From IDS-8 sp040902105 (GTDB lineage: Bacteria; Pseudomonadota; Gammaproteobacteria; Steroidobacterales; Woeseiaceae), in NCBI GenBank assembly GCA_040902105.1, contig JBBDXW010000033.1, positions 1-64,000 of the forward strand: a DNA stretch of 64,000 nt, in the 5' to 3' direction. The notes below the pieces were generated by a model, which saw only the letters and a program-made list of their open reading frames with translations, was not told the origin of the DNA and did no database searches. This document shows, piece after piece, positions 24,706 through 33,362 of the stretch. The position numbers and the translations under genes are program-made. The first letter of the stretch is position 1, and the number at the start of each line of letters is the position of its first letter.

Positions 24706-24840
24706 TCAGGCGAACAGTCCCGCGAGTCCGGCGAGGATCAGGTACGCCGCCACGATGTAGTTCAGCAAGCGCGGGACGAGCAATATCGCAATTCCGGCGG
24801 CCAGGGAAAGGACAGGCACAATTTCCAGATGTAAGGTCAT
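24706..24840 (-). CDS. DUF3096 small membrane protein (second copy)
   Basis: A 44-residue, two-helix membrane protein (VPVLSLAAGIAILLVPRLLNYIVAAYLILAGLAGLFA) with the P-R-L-L-N-Y-I-V motif of DUF3096. It is a paralogue of the gene at 5279-5431. AGGGAGAAAAAA directly before the ATG at 24840 is a good ribosome site and decides the start over an upstream ATG that would add 19 residues. It is divergent from the membrane protein at 25017. Confidence 0.85.
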   Translation of the reverse strand: MTLHLEIVPVLSLAAGIAILLVPRLLNYIVAAYLILAGLAGLFA

Positions 24841-25016
24841 TTTTTTCTCCCTAGAATGAGGTGTACGAAGAATCAGCTGTTTGATTGAAGCCGCCATCGG
24901 GAGGCCGGTGCAAATGAGACTATACGGGCGTCGCTTACCGGCTATACACGTTTTCTATCCGGCGGGAAAGGGGCACTAATAACAACAACCATAACAACAA
25001 CCATTAGAGGCACGGC

Positions 25017-25403
25017 ATGCACACCAGACTCTCCCTTAAATACTCCATGGAACTCGTCGCATCCGTGCTGACTGTCGTTGCGTTCATCGCTGTCCTGCAG
25101 ACATTCATTTTCGGCAGGCATTTCATCATCCCGACGATGATCCTCACCGTCGCGGTCATACTCGGTAACCTGGCTCGCTACGGATATCGCGATCGCGCAT
25201 GGGCCAAGCAGATGCTCTTCTGGTTCGGTTTTATACTTACGCTGCATGCGTTTTTCGCATTGTTCTGGGCCAAGGCCTATCGCGAAATGCTCGGCGCGTC
25301 ATTCGAATACGTGTGCGCGGCCATTGTACTCATCATGGCGTTCCTGACATGGCAATACGCCAGCAGAAATTCGCTATTTGGCTCGTTGTCCCGACAGGCG
25401 TAA
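25017..25403 (+). CDS. Hypothetical four-helix membrane protein
   Basis: The 128-residue product has four hydrophobic stretches (around residues 9-29, 35-52, 68-90 and 97-115) with basic residues between them. I do not recognise a family. Its stop is six bases before the DUF3500 gene, so the two are probably co-transcribed. Confidence 0.65.
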   Translation: MHTRLSLKYSMELVASVLTVVAFIAVLQTFIFGRHFIIPTMILTVAVILGNLARYGYRDRAWAKQMLFWFGFILTLHAFFALFWAKAYREMLGASFEYVCAAIVLIMAFLTWQYASRNSLFGSLSRQA

Positions 25404-25409
25404 ATACTC

Positions 25410-26609
25410 ATGAACGGCGCAGGCAGAACCATTGCCCAGGTCCTTTTCTTCACGGCATTCGCCGCCGGGCTCGTGTTAGCGCAACAAAACGACCGGCAGG
25501 AACGTTTCAGGCAGATGTCGACGCGTGCCGAGGAGCGGGGCCTGGCCGAGCCGTTCCGCGGCGTGACCGCAAACGGCGAACTCGTGTACGGCCTGTTTCC
25601 CGTCCGGTCAACGGGGGTATCCACCGAGCCGGTTGTCAACGCCGCACGGAATTTTCTGGATGCGTTGTCCGAGGCGCAACGCGCGAAGTCAGTGTTTCCC
25701 GTCGACGATCCCGAGTGGCGCAAATGGATGAACCAGCATTTCTACCTGCGGCAGGGTGTCGGCTTCCTGGAGATGGACCAGACTCAGCGAGACGCGGCGC
25801 TCGCACTCCTCAAAGCCTCGTTGAGCGCGAAAGGACTGCAACTGACACGCGACATCATGCGGCTCAACCACACCCTCGGCGAACTCAATGACAACGACTT
25901 CGAAGAGTACGGCGAGTGGCTTTACTGGATCACCATAATGGGCGAACCCTCGTCCACCGAACCGTGGGGTTGGCAACTCGATGGGCACCATGCAATCGTC
26001 AACTATTTCGTGCTGGGCGACCAGGTTGTGATGTCCCCGGTGTTCGTAGGCTCGGAGCCGGCCGTCGCAGAGTCAGGCAAGTACGCAGGAACTGCGATTC
26101 TTCAGGCAGAACAGGACCAGGGGCTCGCGATGCTTCGCAGTCTCAACGAGGCACAGCGGCAAATGGCGGTCATCGAGGTATCCAAGGACGGAAACAACAA
26201 CGTCGGCGAAGCCTTCAGCGACAACGTCGATCTCGAGTACGTCGGCATTCCAGGCGCCTTGATGTCGGGCGAACAGCGGGCGAGACTTCTGGATCTGATC
26301 GGACTTTACGTCGGCAACTTGCGGGACGAACACGCCGCCCTCAGGATGGATGAAGTGGAGAAGCATCTGGATGACACCTATTTCTCCTGGATCGGCGGCA
26401 GCCAAGACGATTCGGTTTACTACTATCGAGTCTTCAGCCCGGTGATCCTGATCGAGTTCGATCACCAGAGCCCGGCCAATCTGCGGCACATTTACCCGCC
26501 GCAACCGACCCGGCAACACATCCACGCCGTCGTCCGCACGCCAAACGGCAACGATTACGGCAAGGACCTGCTGCGCCAGCACTATGCACAGCATCCGCAC
26601 GGGGAATAG
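25410..26609 (+). CDS. DUF3500 family exported protein
   Basis: The 399-residue precursor has a signal peptide (to about residue 25, VLAQ). The rest is a DUF3500 domain, with LGELNDNDFEEYGEWLYWITIMGEPS, GWQLDGHHAIVNYFVLGDQVVMSPVFVGSEP and the C-terminal HLDDTYFSWIGG and FDHQSP blocks. Conserved His and Glu pairs hint at a metal site, but no activity is established. It follows a small membrane protein by six bases and is followed by a short hairpin repeat. Confidence 0.88.
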   Translation: MNGAGRTIAQVLFFTAFAAGLVLAQQNDRQERFRQMSTRAEERGLAEPFRGVTANGELVYGLFPVRSTGVSTEPVVNAARNFLDALSEAQRAKSVFPVDDPEWRKWMNQHFYLRQGVGFLEMDQTQRDAALALLKASLSAKGLQLTRDIMRLNHTLGELNDNDFEEYGEWLYWITIMGEPSSTEPWGWQLDGHHAIVNYFVLGDQVVMSPVFVGSEPAVAESGKYAGTAILQAEQDQGLAMLRSLNEAQRQMAVIEVSKDGNNNVGEAFSDNVDLEYVGIPGALMSGEQRARLLDLIGLYVGNLRDEHAALRMDEVEKHLDDTYFSWIGGSQDDSVYYYRVFSPVILIEFDHQSPANLRHIYPPQPTRQHIHAVVRTPNGNDYGKDLLRQHYAQHPHGE

Positions 26610-26621
26610 TTACCAACGCCC

Positions 26622-26645
26622 GTTGGAGCCCGTGAAAACGGGCGA
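26622..26645 (+). repeat. GTTGGAG short hairpin repeat (copy 2)
   Basis: GTTGGAGCCCGTGAAAACGG then GCGA: arms CCCGT and ACGGG around GAAA. It lies 12 bases after the DUF3500 stop on the same strand as the other copies. Confidence 0.7.
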
Positions 26646-26677
26646 ATGACCGAGCCGGAATCGCCCGCTCGCCTGGG

Positions 26678-27556
26678 CTACGATCCGCTTAGCCGCGTTG
26701 CGACCGGCACCTGGCACACGTCCAGCACTTCCGGCGGTTCGTGATGGAAAAAGGGCGGGCCGCGTTTTTTCCTGGTTTGCAATACGTCCGCGAACTCGTC
26801 GCTCATCGTGTCCGAAACCTGAACGACTTTTCGTTCGCCCGCGGGCAGATCGCCCGCTAGCACTATTTTCTCAATGGTGGTGCGTGGCGCGCCCTCGGCG
26901 ATCATGCCGTTTGCCTCTGCCGGCCCGCGGATGGTTCGGTGCGCCACATCCATGCCGTGCACTACGCGGCCGAAGATCGTCAGGTTGCGGTCGAGATAAC
27001 GCGGCGCCTGTCCGATCACGATGTAGAAATCGGTGCTGCCGGTGTCGGGTTCGTTATTCCTCGCCATGGCGACGACGCCCGGACAATGCGTCAACCAGAC
27101 TTTGCCGGACTGCGTGTCGCGGCCGGCGGCGAAGCCGTCGATAAAACCGGTCTCCGGCGCGAACATGTCCGGCTTTTGCACACTGACAAACGCCAGCGTG
27201 TCGGCCCATTCGCGCTCGAACTCGGCCGGCAACATCGGTTCACCATTGGGCTCTCCTCCCATATCGCTTCCGTCACCGCCCTGCGCAACGAACCCGTCCA
27301 CGACACGATAGAAACTCAGGCCGTCGTAAAAACCTTCGCTCACCAGGCGCTGGAATTGCAGAACGGTGGCCGGCGCGAAATCCGGATTGAGTTCAATGAT
27401 CACCTCTCCGCCAGGCAATTGCATGTAGGCAGTCCTTGCCGGGTCGACGGTACGCCACGAGGTGTCATCCTGCGCAGCGGCCGGCAGCGCCGCGCATAGA
27501 AGAACCCCGGCGGCCAGCGATAGCAAAAACACGTTCGATTGTTGGTTCAAGGCCAT
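26678..27556 (-). CDS. Exported peptidyl-prolyl cis-trans isomerase (cyclophilin)
   Basis: The 292-residue precursor has a signal peptide (to about residue 28) and a cyclophilin domain (YMQLPGGEVIIELNPDFAPATVLQFQRLVSEGFYDGLSFYRVVDGFVAQGGD; FYIVIGQAPRYLD; FGRVVHGMDV). It should isomerise proline bonds in exported proteins. It is longer than a minimal cyclophilin, with an insert around residues 105-150 and a basic C-terminal tail. The start may be TTG at 27550 instead: GGAGGA ends one base before the ATG, but six bases before that TTG. Confidence 0.9.
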   Translation of the reverse strand: MALNQQSNVFLLSLAAGVLLCAALPAAAQDDTSWRTVDPARTAYMQLPGGEVIIELNPDFAPATVLQFQRLVSEGFYDGLSFYRVVDGFVAQGGDGSDMGGEPNGEPMLPAEFEREWADTLAFVSVQKPDMFAPETGFIDGFAAGRDTQSGKVWLTHCPGVVAMARNNEPDTGSTDFYIVIGQAPRYLDRNLTIFGRVVHGMDVAHRTIRGPAEANGMIAEGAPRTTIEKIVLAGDLPAGERKVVQVSDTMSDEFADVLQTRKKRGPPFFHHEPPEVLDVCQVPVATRLSGS

Positions 27557-27577
27557 TCCTCCGGAAGAAGTCTGACG

Positions 27578-29845
27578 TCAATCAGAAAAATCGACGGCCA
27601 CGCGCCGTCCGATATAGGTCACGAGCCTGGTCTCGCCATCGGGGACCAGCTCCACCCGAAACTGGCGGTGATTCGGTCTTTCCTTCGCACTTGCAGTGGG
27701 CGCGGGCTCGATCGTGAGCGTTGCCGCGTCGTCATCCCATGAAATGCGCGTCAGGGTGGCGTTGCCTTCGAGATAATTGAGGGTAGTGCCATCATCGTCG
27801 TACAGCGAGAACACGCCGTCGCTGCCGCGAAAAACTCTCAGAACGGTGGGGTCTGCGACCCGCTGTGCAATGTATTGCCGCAGCGGATCGAGTGGAATGA
27901 TGGCGCCGGCGCGCGCGTAGATCGGCATCGTCTCGAGGTCGACTATCTTCGTAGTCGTCTTGCCGCCCGCATGTTTTTCACCTGTCCACCAGTCATACCA
28001 GAGGCCCTTCGGCAGGTACACGTCGCGCGCCATCGTGCCCTTTGTCATGACCGGTGCAATGAGCAAATCGCGCCCCCAGAGATATTCACTGCCGATGCCG
28101 GCTGCAATCCGGTCCTCGGGATAATGCAGCCAAAGGGCACGCATTAACGGCATGCCGCTGTCGCGCGCCTGCCAGGTGAGCGTGTAGTTGTAAGGGAGCA
28201 TTTGGTAACGCAGCTCGGCATATTTTCGGGCGATGCTCTCCACCACCGGATTATTGAGTTCGGAGTCGAGCGGATTGCTGCTGTGTTCCCTGGGTCCCAT
28301 TTCCTCGAGACCGAAGCCCCAGGGCAGCCGCGTCCACCAGGTCTTGCCGTGCGCGCGAAATGACGGTGTGAACGCCGCGAACTGGAACCAGCGCAGGTAC
28401 AGTTCGCCGGTCAGTTCTTCATTCGGGTAAAAGCCGCCGATGTCCGAGCCCCAGTAAGGCGACACGCTCAGGGAGTGGTTGAGCCCGACCCTGACTTGCG
28501 CCTCGAGCGTGCGCCAGGCGGAATCCGTATCCCCCGACCACATCCAGCCGCCCCATCGGGCGATTCCGAGATGACCGTTGCGGTGCAGGCTCCACGGACG
28601 CCTGTTCGGCTGCGCCGAGAGCGGACCCCGGTAATACATCTTGTGGCGGTTGAGGCGCGAGTGGAGGTCGAAGCGATCGCCCTCGTCGGCCCAGAACGCG
28701 TCGATGCCGGCTTCGAACAACGGAACGTGACTCTGCCAATGGGTCTGGACGTGGTTCGCGTCGATCGTTTCCCCGTCGCGAGCGGGCACGCTACCGTGCA
28801 GTCCCGTGGCATCGGTGGGAGGCACGATGTGCACGACGACCTTCACATTGCGCTCGTGCAGGTCGTCGATGACATCGGCAGGCTCGCGGGTGAATAACTC
28901 GGGATTAAAGGTGAACGACGGTTGCGCGGTATTCCAGCCGCGTGGCGTGAAACCCGTGCCGAGATAGATGACGGCGTCGAGCGGAATTTTTTTTGCGCGA
29001 AACGTATCGACGATCTCGAGCATTTGTGCGTCGTCTTCCAGCAGCCGATGGGACTGCATGTAACCCAGCGCCCATTTCGGCGGCATGACGGCCTGACCGG
29101 CGATGCGAGTGACGTCTTTCATGAAAGTTGCCGGGTCGGCGGCATCGAAGATGAAGAAATCGAACACGCCTGCAGTCGTGCTGTCGCGAGGCGGCCGCCC
29201 CTGTAGCGTGGCCGGATCGACGTCCTCGCCTTGTGGCGGGACCCAGGGAATGAAAAGCCCGCGCCGCTCATCGCGCAGGTCCACCTGCACCCAGGGCGAA
29301 TTCATGAACAGCGCCCAGCCCGAAGTGCCGATGAGCATGGCAACGGGGTTGCGCGAGCCGTACGCCTTTCGCTGCCAGCGCGGCGCCATCTCGTGCAATC
29401 GTCCACGCCTGTCGTACTCCAGAGGTTCGTCGCGCCAGTCGTCTCCCATTTCGGGTCCGCCTTCGCCGAGACCGAGCAGCGGGCGGCCGTCGAGACGGAA
29501 CGAGACGTTGCCGTCACCGGTGAACACGATGTTCTGCACGGAACGGCCGTCACCGGTACTGACGTCAACCGTCAATGGATTGTCGCTTACCGTCACGTAC
29601 AGGCGACCGACGCGGCGATTGAGGATGCCGTCGATCTCCTGCAGTTCGATCGCAGGCTCCGCCTGTGCGCGTCGTACGAGACCCGGCGAATCGGGAAACT
29701 CATGCGCGCCATCGAGCGGTCGGAGCGTGACACGAAGGCTGTCAGTCCCAACCGGGCGTATGTCGAGTTGCGCAGGTTTCCCGGCGGACGTGATGGCCGC
29801 GCCATGCGCCGATACGCATACAAAAAAGAGGGTTGGCGCGAGCAT
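27578..29845 (-). CDS. Glycoside hydrolase family 31 enzyme, probably exported
   Basis: From the ATG at 29845 the product has 755 residues with a signal-like start (MLAPTLFFVCVSAHGAA). It shows an N-terminal beta-sandwich, the GH31 barrel (PPKWALGYMQSHRLLEDD; AGIDAFWADEGDRFD, with the probable nucleophile Asp; WGGWMWSGDTDSAW, with the probable acid/base region; YWGSDIGGFY) and C-terminal beta domains. The family removes terminal alpha-glucosyl or alpha-xylosyl residues. The frame is open far upstream, but that part is not protein-like and overlaps phzF antisense. A GTG about 13 codons earlier is an alternative start. Confidence 0.88.
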   Translation of the reverse strand: MLAPTLFFVCVSAHGAAITSAGKPAQLDIRPVGTDSLRVTLRPLDGAHEFPDSPGLVRRAQAEPAIELQEIDGILNRRVGRLYVTVSDNPLTVDVSTGDGRSVQNIVFTGDGNVSFRLDGRPLLGLGEGGPEMGDDWRDEPLEYDRRGRLHEMAPRWQRKAYGSRNPVAMLIGTSGWALFMNSPWVQVDLRDERRGLFIPWVPPQGEDVDPATLQGRPPRDSTTAGVFDFFIFDAADPATFMKDVTRIAGQAVMPPKWALGYMQSHRLLEDDAQMLEIVDTFRAKKIPLDAVIYLGTGFTPRGWNTAQPSFTFNPELFTREPADVIDDLHERNVKVVVHIVPPTDATGLHGSVPARDGETIDANHVQTHWQSHVPLFEAGIDAFWADEGDRFDLHSRLNRHKMYYRGPLSAQPNRRPWSLHRNGHLGIARWGGWMWSGDTDSAWRTLEAQVRVGLNHSLSVSPYWGSDIGGFYPNEELTGELYLRWFQFAAFTPSFRAHGKTWWTRLPWGFGLEEMGPREHSSNPLDSELNNPVVESIARKYAELRYQMLPYNYTLTWQARDSGMPLMRALWLHYPEDRIAAGIGSEYLWGRDLLIAPVMTKGTMARDVYLPKGLWYDWWTGEKHAGGKTTTKIVDLETMPIYARAGAIIPLDPLRQYIAQRVADPTVLRVFRGSDGVFSLYDDDGTTLNYLEGNATLTRISWDDDAATLTIEPAPTASAKERPNHRQFRVELVPDGETRLVTYIGRRVAVDFSD

Positions 29846-29913
29846 CCAGCCGCGACCATTGATGCAACTCACTACAATTCCCCTGCGTGCAAGGTCTCGC
29901 GGGGGACTTTGCC

Positions 29914-30750
29914 TCAAATGGGCACCGCCGTGCCAGTCACCACGATTCCTCCCGTTGCGGGGATGTCGACAAACAACCGGCTGGGACGGCCCATCGCTTC
30001 TCCCTGGCGGATGAGAAGGGTCGCAGGCGCCGCCACCAGGCCGGCGGCACGGAGATATCCGCCGAGCGCCGCCGCAGCCGCTCCGGTGGCGGGGTCCTCG
30101 ACCACACCGCCTACCGGAAACGGGTTGCGCGAATGGAATACGTCCTCGCTCTCGCGCCAAACGAGCTGCAATGTCGTCAGGCCGTCGCGCAGCATCAGCG
30201 CCTTCAGCCGTTCGAAGTCGTACTCGAGGTGGCTCAGGCGTCCCGACTCGACGGTCGCGAGCACCAGATGCCAGGCGCCGGCATAGGCTCGCGCAGGCGG
30301 TATCGATGCGTCGAGTTCGCTCTGTTGCCAACCGAGTGCAGCGAGCGCTTCGGCAAGCAGTGGCTCGGACACCGCTGTGTGACTGGGCTCGACCGACGTG
30401 AGAGAGGCTTCGCGCAGCCCGTCCCGGGTGCGGACGGCGACCGGCACCGGCCCGACAGCGGTTTCAAGCCGATAGCGGCCGTCACCCTCGGCCTCGCCAA
30501 TGACTACTCCGGCCGCAATGGTGGCATGACCGCAAAAAGAAACTTCCGCTTCCGGGCTGAAATAACGAACGGTACGATCCGGTCCGCTGCCGGGCGCCAC
30601 GAAGACGGTCTCGGAGAACCCCAGGTTCGCGGCAATCCGTTGCATGACCTTGGCGTCCGGCAACTTCTCGCCAACCCAGACACCGGCGGGATTTCCGCCG
30701 TCCGAACGGGTGGCAAATGCGGTGAGGCGATAAAGAGTTCCTGCGTCCAT
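29914..30750 (-). CDS. PhzF family isomerase
   Basis: The 278-residue product has the two-lobed PhzF fold: FATRSDGGNPAGVWVGE at the start, GFSETVFV with the catalytic Glu, YFSPEAEVSFCGHATIAAG, and VEDPATGAAAAALGGYL near the end. The family catalyses isomerisation or epimerisation; most members outside phenazine clusters have unknown substrates, and there are no phenazine genes here. Length is normal. Confidence 0.92.
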   Translation of the reverse strand: MDAGTLYRLTAFATRSDGGNPAGVWVGEKLPDAKVMQRIAANLGFSETVFVAPGSGPDRTVRYFSPEAEVSFCGHATIAAGVVIGEAEGDGRYRLETAVGPVPVAVRTRDGLREASLTSVEPSHTAVSEPLLAEALAALGWQQSELDASIPPARAYAGAWHLVLATVESGRLSHLEYDFERLKALMLRDGLTTLQLVWRESEDVFHSRNPFPVGGVVEDPATGAAAAALGGYLRAAGLVAAPATLLIRQGEAMGRPSRLFVDIPATGGIVVTGTAVPI

Positions 30751-30816
30751 GGAGCGGGGCGTCCTTCGGTTGGTGAGCGGCGGGTTACGAGTTGAAATTC
30801 AGCGGCACTTCTACGT

Positions 30817-31440
30817 TCATGCCGGGCGCTCCTGCCGGCTGCGGAAGCGCTTGACCTTCGCATTGTTGCCGCAGGTTTTCATGCTGCACCAGGTGCGCGA
30901 ACGGTTTTTCGAGGAGTCCAGAAACAGCCAGCCACAACCCTCTGCGGACGGGCATTCCTTGATGCGCTCGAGTGGGCCGTGTTCCAGCAGTTCGGCCCCG
31001 TGCCACGCGACCGGGCCGAGAATGGCATCCGTGGGCGCTCCGGTGAAATCCCAGGCGCAGCTTATCTCGCGGCCATCGGCCGCGAGGCGACGCCAGGCGA
31101 CCGTCTTGCGGACGACGTCGTTCAAGTGGTCGAGCGCCGGCTGCGGCAGCGGCCTGCCGGCGGCGACCGCGTGAAAGAGGCGGTGCAGTGAATCGCGAAA
31201 CGCAATCGCGCCCTTGAGTGCGGCGGTCTGGGCGCGCGCGGCGGTCTGGCTCAAGGCGCGGATGCCGTGCGGGCCGATCAGGTCTGCCATCTGATGCCAG
31301 CGCAGCAGGTCCGCATAGCTCTGCAGGTATTCCGCCCCGGGCTCGGCGCCGTGCCAGCTGTTTACCGTGTTGACGAAGTCGAGCGCAGGGTGGCCGCCCA
31401 ACCAGTCGAGGTCTTCCAGCTTGCGGGCGAGGCCATTCAT
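30817..31440 (-). CDS. CGNR zinc-finger transcriptional regulator
   Basis: The 207-residue product has an N-terminal ABATE domain (DWLGGHPALDFVNTVNSWHG) and a C-terminal CGNR zinc finger (ECPSAEGCGWLFLD, then CSMKTCGNNAKVKRFR) that binds DNA. The ATG at 31440 (MNGLARKL) is preferred: another in-frame ATG four codons upstream (31452) overlaps the -10 box of its own promoter, which would leave almost no leader. It faces a three-gene operon (small ORF, VOC, monooxygenase-like) across a promoter containing an inverted repeat, and probably controls it. Confidence 0.85.
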   Translation of the reverse strand: MNGLARKLEDLDWLGGHPALDFVNTVNSWHGAEPGAEYLQSYADLLRWHQMADLIGPHGIRALSQTAARAQTAALKGAIAFRDSLHRLFHAVAAGRPLPQPALDHLNDVVRKTVAWRRLAADGREISCAWDFTGAPTDAILGPVAWHGAELLEHGPLERIKECPSAEGCGWLFLDSSKNRSRTWCSMKTCGNNAKVKRFRSRQERPA

Positions 31441-31450
31441 GGTAACCAGC

Positions 31451-31496
31451 ATAATATAGTTGACAGGTTACGGAATCAAGCTCAGACTCGTAACCT
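31451..31496. promoter_or_regulatory. Divergent promoter region with inverted repeat, CGNR gene and VOC operon
   Basis: On the minus strand TTGATT (31474-31479) and TATTAT (31451-31456) are 17 bases apart, and the CGNR ATG begins 10 bases past the -10 box, so the message is nearly or wholly leaderless. The arms AGGTTACG (31465-31472) and CGTAACCT (31489-31496) form an 8-bp inverted repeat with 16 bases between, overlapping the spacer, as an autorepressor site would. TTGACA at 31460-31465 on the plus strand may be the -35 for the opposite operon, but its -10 is poor. Confidence 0.55.
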
Positions 31497-31534
31497 CCAT
31501 AAAGTATTTAGCTGGTTATCGGAGGAGACCCGCC

Positions 31535-31699
31535 ATGAACCCCCGGGATGTCGACCCAAACGTCTGCTTGCCCGTTTTTCGAACGATCTACCGTGCATTC
31601 TATCGTTCGCTTTACGGGACGCTCCGCGCTTCGATGCACAAGCTTCTTCGTCGCAGGCGCACGCGCGCCATCGCGCCACCTGCCGGTTGCCGGGGATAA
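31535..31699 (+). CDS. Small basic protein, 54 residues
   Basis: ATG at 31535 follows GGAGGAGA by seven bases, among the best ribosome sites in the window. The product (MNPRDVDPNVCLPVFRTIYR onwards) is rich in Arg, with RRRRTR near the end, and has no known domain. Its stop is four bases before the VOC gene, so it may be a leader peptide or an unannotated small protein of that operon. Confidence 0.5.
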   Translation: MNPRDVDPNVCLPVFRTIYRAFYRSLYGTLRASMHKLLRRRRTRAIAPPAGCRG

Positions 31700-31703
31700 A
31701 GCC

Positions 31704-32084
31704 ATGCATCACAGCCGCTTAAGCACCTTGATGATCGATTGCCTCGACAGCGAGTTCGAGGCGAGCTTTGCGTTCTGGTCCGATGCGCTCGGGGTGCCGC
31801 GCCGCCGCCGTCCGGCGAAGAACCAGCGTTACGCGACGCTCGGCGTCATCGAGGGCCCGCTGTTCGTTCGCCTGCAGCGGGTGGATGGCAATCCCGGTTA
31901 TCACCTGGACGTCGAAAGTGACGACTTGCCCGCCGAGGTCGCGCGCCTCGAGCGTCATGGCGCGCGGCACAAACGCCATGTAAAACGCTGGTGGGTTGTC
32001 GAGGATCCGACGGGCAATGCGTTCTGCGTCATCCGGCCGGAGTCCGACGGTTTTCCGCGTAATGCAAAGCGCTGGGAGACCTGA
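31704..32084 (+). CDS. VOC/glyoxalase-like domain protein
   Basis: The 126-residue product begins MHHSRLSTLMIDCLDSEFEASFAFWSDALGV and ends WWVVEDPTGNAFCVI, the usual frame of a VOC-fold protein with two beta-alpha-beta-beta-beta units. Members bind a metal and act on small metabolites, or confer resistance; substrate unknown. It is followed 16 bases later by a dimeric alpha/beta barrel protein on the same strand. Confidence 0.85.
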   Translation: MHHSRLSTLMIDCLDSEFEASFAFWSDALGVPRRRRPAKNQRYATLGVIEGPLFVRLQRVDGNPGYHLDVESDDLPAEVARLERHGARHKRHVKRWWVVEDPTGNAFCVIRPESDGFPRNAKRWET

Positions 32085-32100
32085 CCAATGGAGATCGACA

Positions 32101-32406
32101 ATGATCATGCGTGATTGGCGCGCGCGCCTGCCGCACGACAAGGTGGACGACTACTTCGACTATCTCGAGATCACCGGCATCCGCGAGTACGCCGCAACGC
32201 CTGGCCATCGGGGCACCTGGGTGCTGCTCGATCGAGAGGGCGAGACCGCGGAATACACGTTGCTGACGCTGTGGGAATCGCGAGACGCCATCCGCGCTTT
32301 CGCCGGAGACGACATCGGCCGCGCGCGCTATTACCCGGACGATGCGAAGTATTTCGTTGAAATGCCGGAGCGAGTGCGTCACTACGAGGTGCTGGCGAAG
32401 CCGTAA
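32101..32406 (+). CDS. Antibiotic biosynthesis monooxygenase-like small protein
   Basis: The 101-residue product (MIMRDWRARLPHDKVDDYFDYLE; TAEYTLLTLWESRDAIRAFAGDDI; ARYYPDDAKYF) has the ferredoxin-like dimeric alpha/beta barrel seen in ABM-type enzymes. Its activity is unknown. GGAGA lies seven bases before the ATG. It is the last gene of the operon facing the CGNR regulator and is followed by a hairpin repeat. Confidence 0.75.
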   Translation: MIMRDWRARLPHDKVDDYFDYLEITGIREYAATPGHRGTWVLLDREGETAEYTLLTLWESRDAIRAFAGDDIGRARYYPDDAKYFVEMPERVRHYEVLAKP

Positions 32407-32436
32407 GCCCGGAGGTCAGTTACGCCGCCGCACCCT

Positions 32437-32460
32437 GTTGGAGTACGCGAAAGCGGGCGA
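32437..32460 (+). repeat. GTTGGAG short hairpin repeat (copy 3)
   Basis: GTTGGAGTACGCGAAAGCGG then GCGA, with a GCGAAAGC apex. It lies 30 bases after the monooxygenase-like gene in the same orientation as the other copies; one arm is less well conserved. Confidence 0.65.
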
Positions 32461-32531
32461 ATAAAGAAACCCTCCTCAAACTTTCATAGAATGCGGGAGT
32501 GGGTCCGGACATGTGCCGGGCTCGCGACTTG

Positions 32532-32555
32532 AAAAAGGGCAGGAAAGCCCTTTTT
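32532..32555. terminator. Symmetrical intrinsic terminator
   Basis: AAAAAGGGC pairs with GCCCTTTTT across a six-base loop. The A and T runs make it usable from either side. It separates the VOC operon from the dioxygenase gene that starts 22 bases later, so that gene probably has a promoter overlapping this region or depends on read-through. Confidence 0.65.
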
Positions 32556-32576
32556 CGTCACCCGGGTATCACGAGC

Positions 32577-33362
32577 ATGCCTGACGATTTCCGAATGCCC
32601 GCGATGTTCTTCGGCCATGGCAATCCGATGAACGCGCTCGACGACAATTCCTGGACACGCGGGTGGGCAGCGCTCGGCGCCGAATTGCCGCGACCGAAAG
32701 CGGTGCTCAGTATTTCCGCGCACTGGTACCTGCCGGCGACGGCCGCAACCGCAACCCTGCAACCGCGCACGATCCACGATTTCGGCGGCTTCCCGCGCGA
32801 GCTTTATGAAGTGCAGTACCCCGCGCCAGGGGCGCCGGAGCTGGCCCGGCGCGTCGCCGACCTGCTGGCGCCGGCGCCGGTCGGCATGGACGAGAGTTGG
32901 GGCCTGGATCATGGAACCTGGTCGGTGCTGGTGCACCTGTATCCCGAAGCGGACATTCCGGTGGTGCAACTCAGTATCGATGAAACGAAGAGCGCGAGCT
33001 CGCACTTCGACCTGGCGAAGCGACTTCTGCCGCTGCGCGACGAGGGTGTGCTCATCCTCGGCAGCGGCAACATCGTCCACAACCTGCACACCTATTCGTG
33101 GGGCGAGCGTGCCGCCAAGCCTTACGACTGGGCAGTGCACTTCGAGACCATGGCGCGCGAGCATCTCCTTTCGGGCGACTTCGAACCGTTGATCGCGTAC
33201 GAGACGCTGGGACGCGACGCGATGCTTGCGGCCCCGACGCCCGACCACTATCTGCCGTTGATTTATGTCCTCGCCCAGCACCGGCAGGGCGAGCCGGTGC
33301 GCTTTCCGGTAGAAGGCTTTGATGGCGGCTCCATCTCGATGCTTGCCGTTCAACTCGGCTGA
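32577..33362 (+). CDS. LigB-type extradiol dioxygenase (DODA/YgiD family)
   Basis: The 261-residue product has the class III extradiol ring-opening fold: FFGHGNPMNAL with a metal His, LSISAHWYLP, YEVQYPAPG, LDHGTWSVLVHLYP and ILGSGNIVHNL. E. coli YgiD of this family cleaves 4,5-DOPA; the natural substrate here is unknown. It should hold non-haem iron or zinc. The ATG at 32577 is chosen because earlier codons lie in the upstream hairpin. It stands alone. Confidence 0.9.
   Translation: MPDDFRMPAMFFGHGNPMNALDDNSWTRGWAALGAELPRPKAVLSISAHWYLPATAATATLQPRTIHDFGGFPRELYEVQYPAPGAPELARRVADLLAPAPVGMDESWGLDHGTWSVLVHLYPEADIPVVQLSIDETKSASSHFDLAKRLLPLRDEGVLILGSGNIVHNLHTYSWGERAAKPYDWAVHFETMAREHLLSGDFEPLIAYETLGRDAMLAAPTPDHYLPLIYVLAQHRQGEPVRFPVEGFDGGSISMLAVQLG

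Noticed and set aside
24841..25016. A further copy of the Crp-like operator before the second DUF3096 gene
   Set aside because: Only a half-site (TGTACG) is present near 24862; the other half does not match, so I did not include it in the set.
29846..30331. N-terminal extension of the GH31 gene by about 160 codons
   Set aside because: The extra translation is Arg/Gly-rich, lies antisense to phzF and is followed by a good signal-peptide-like start at 29845.
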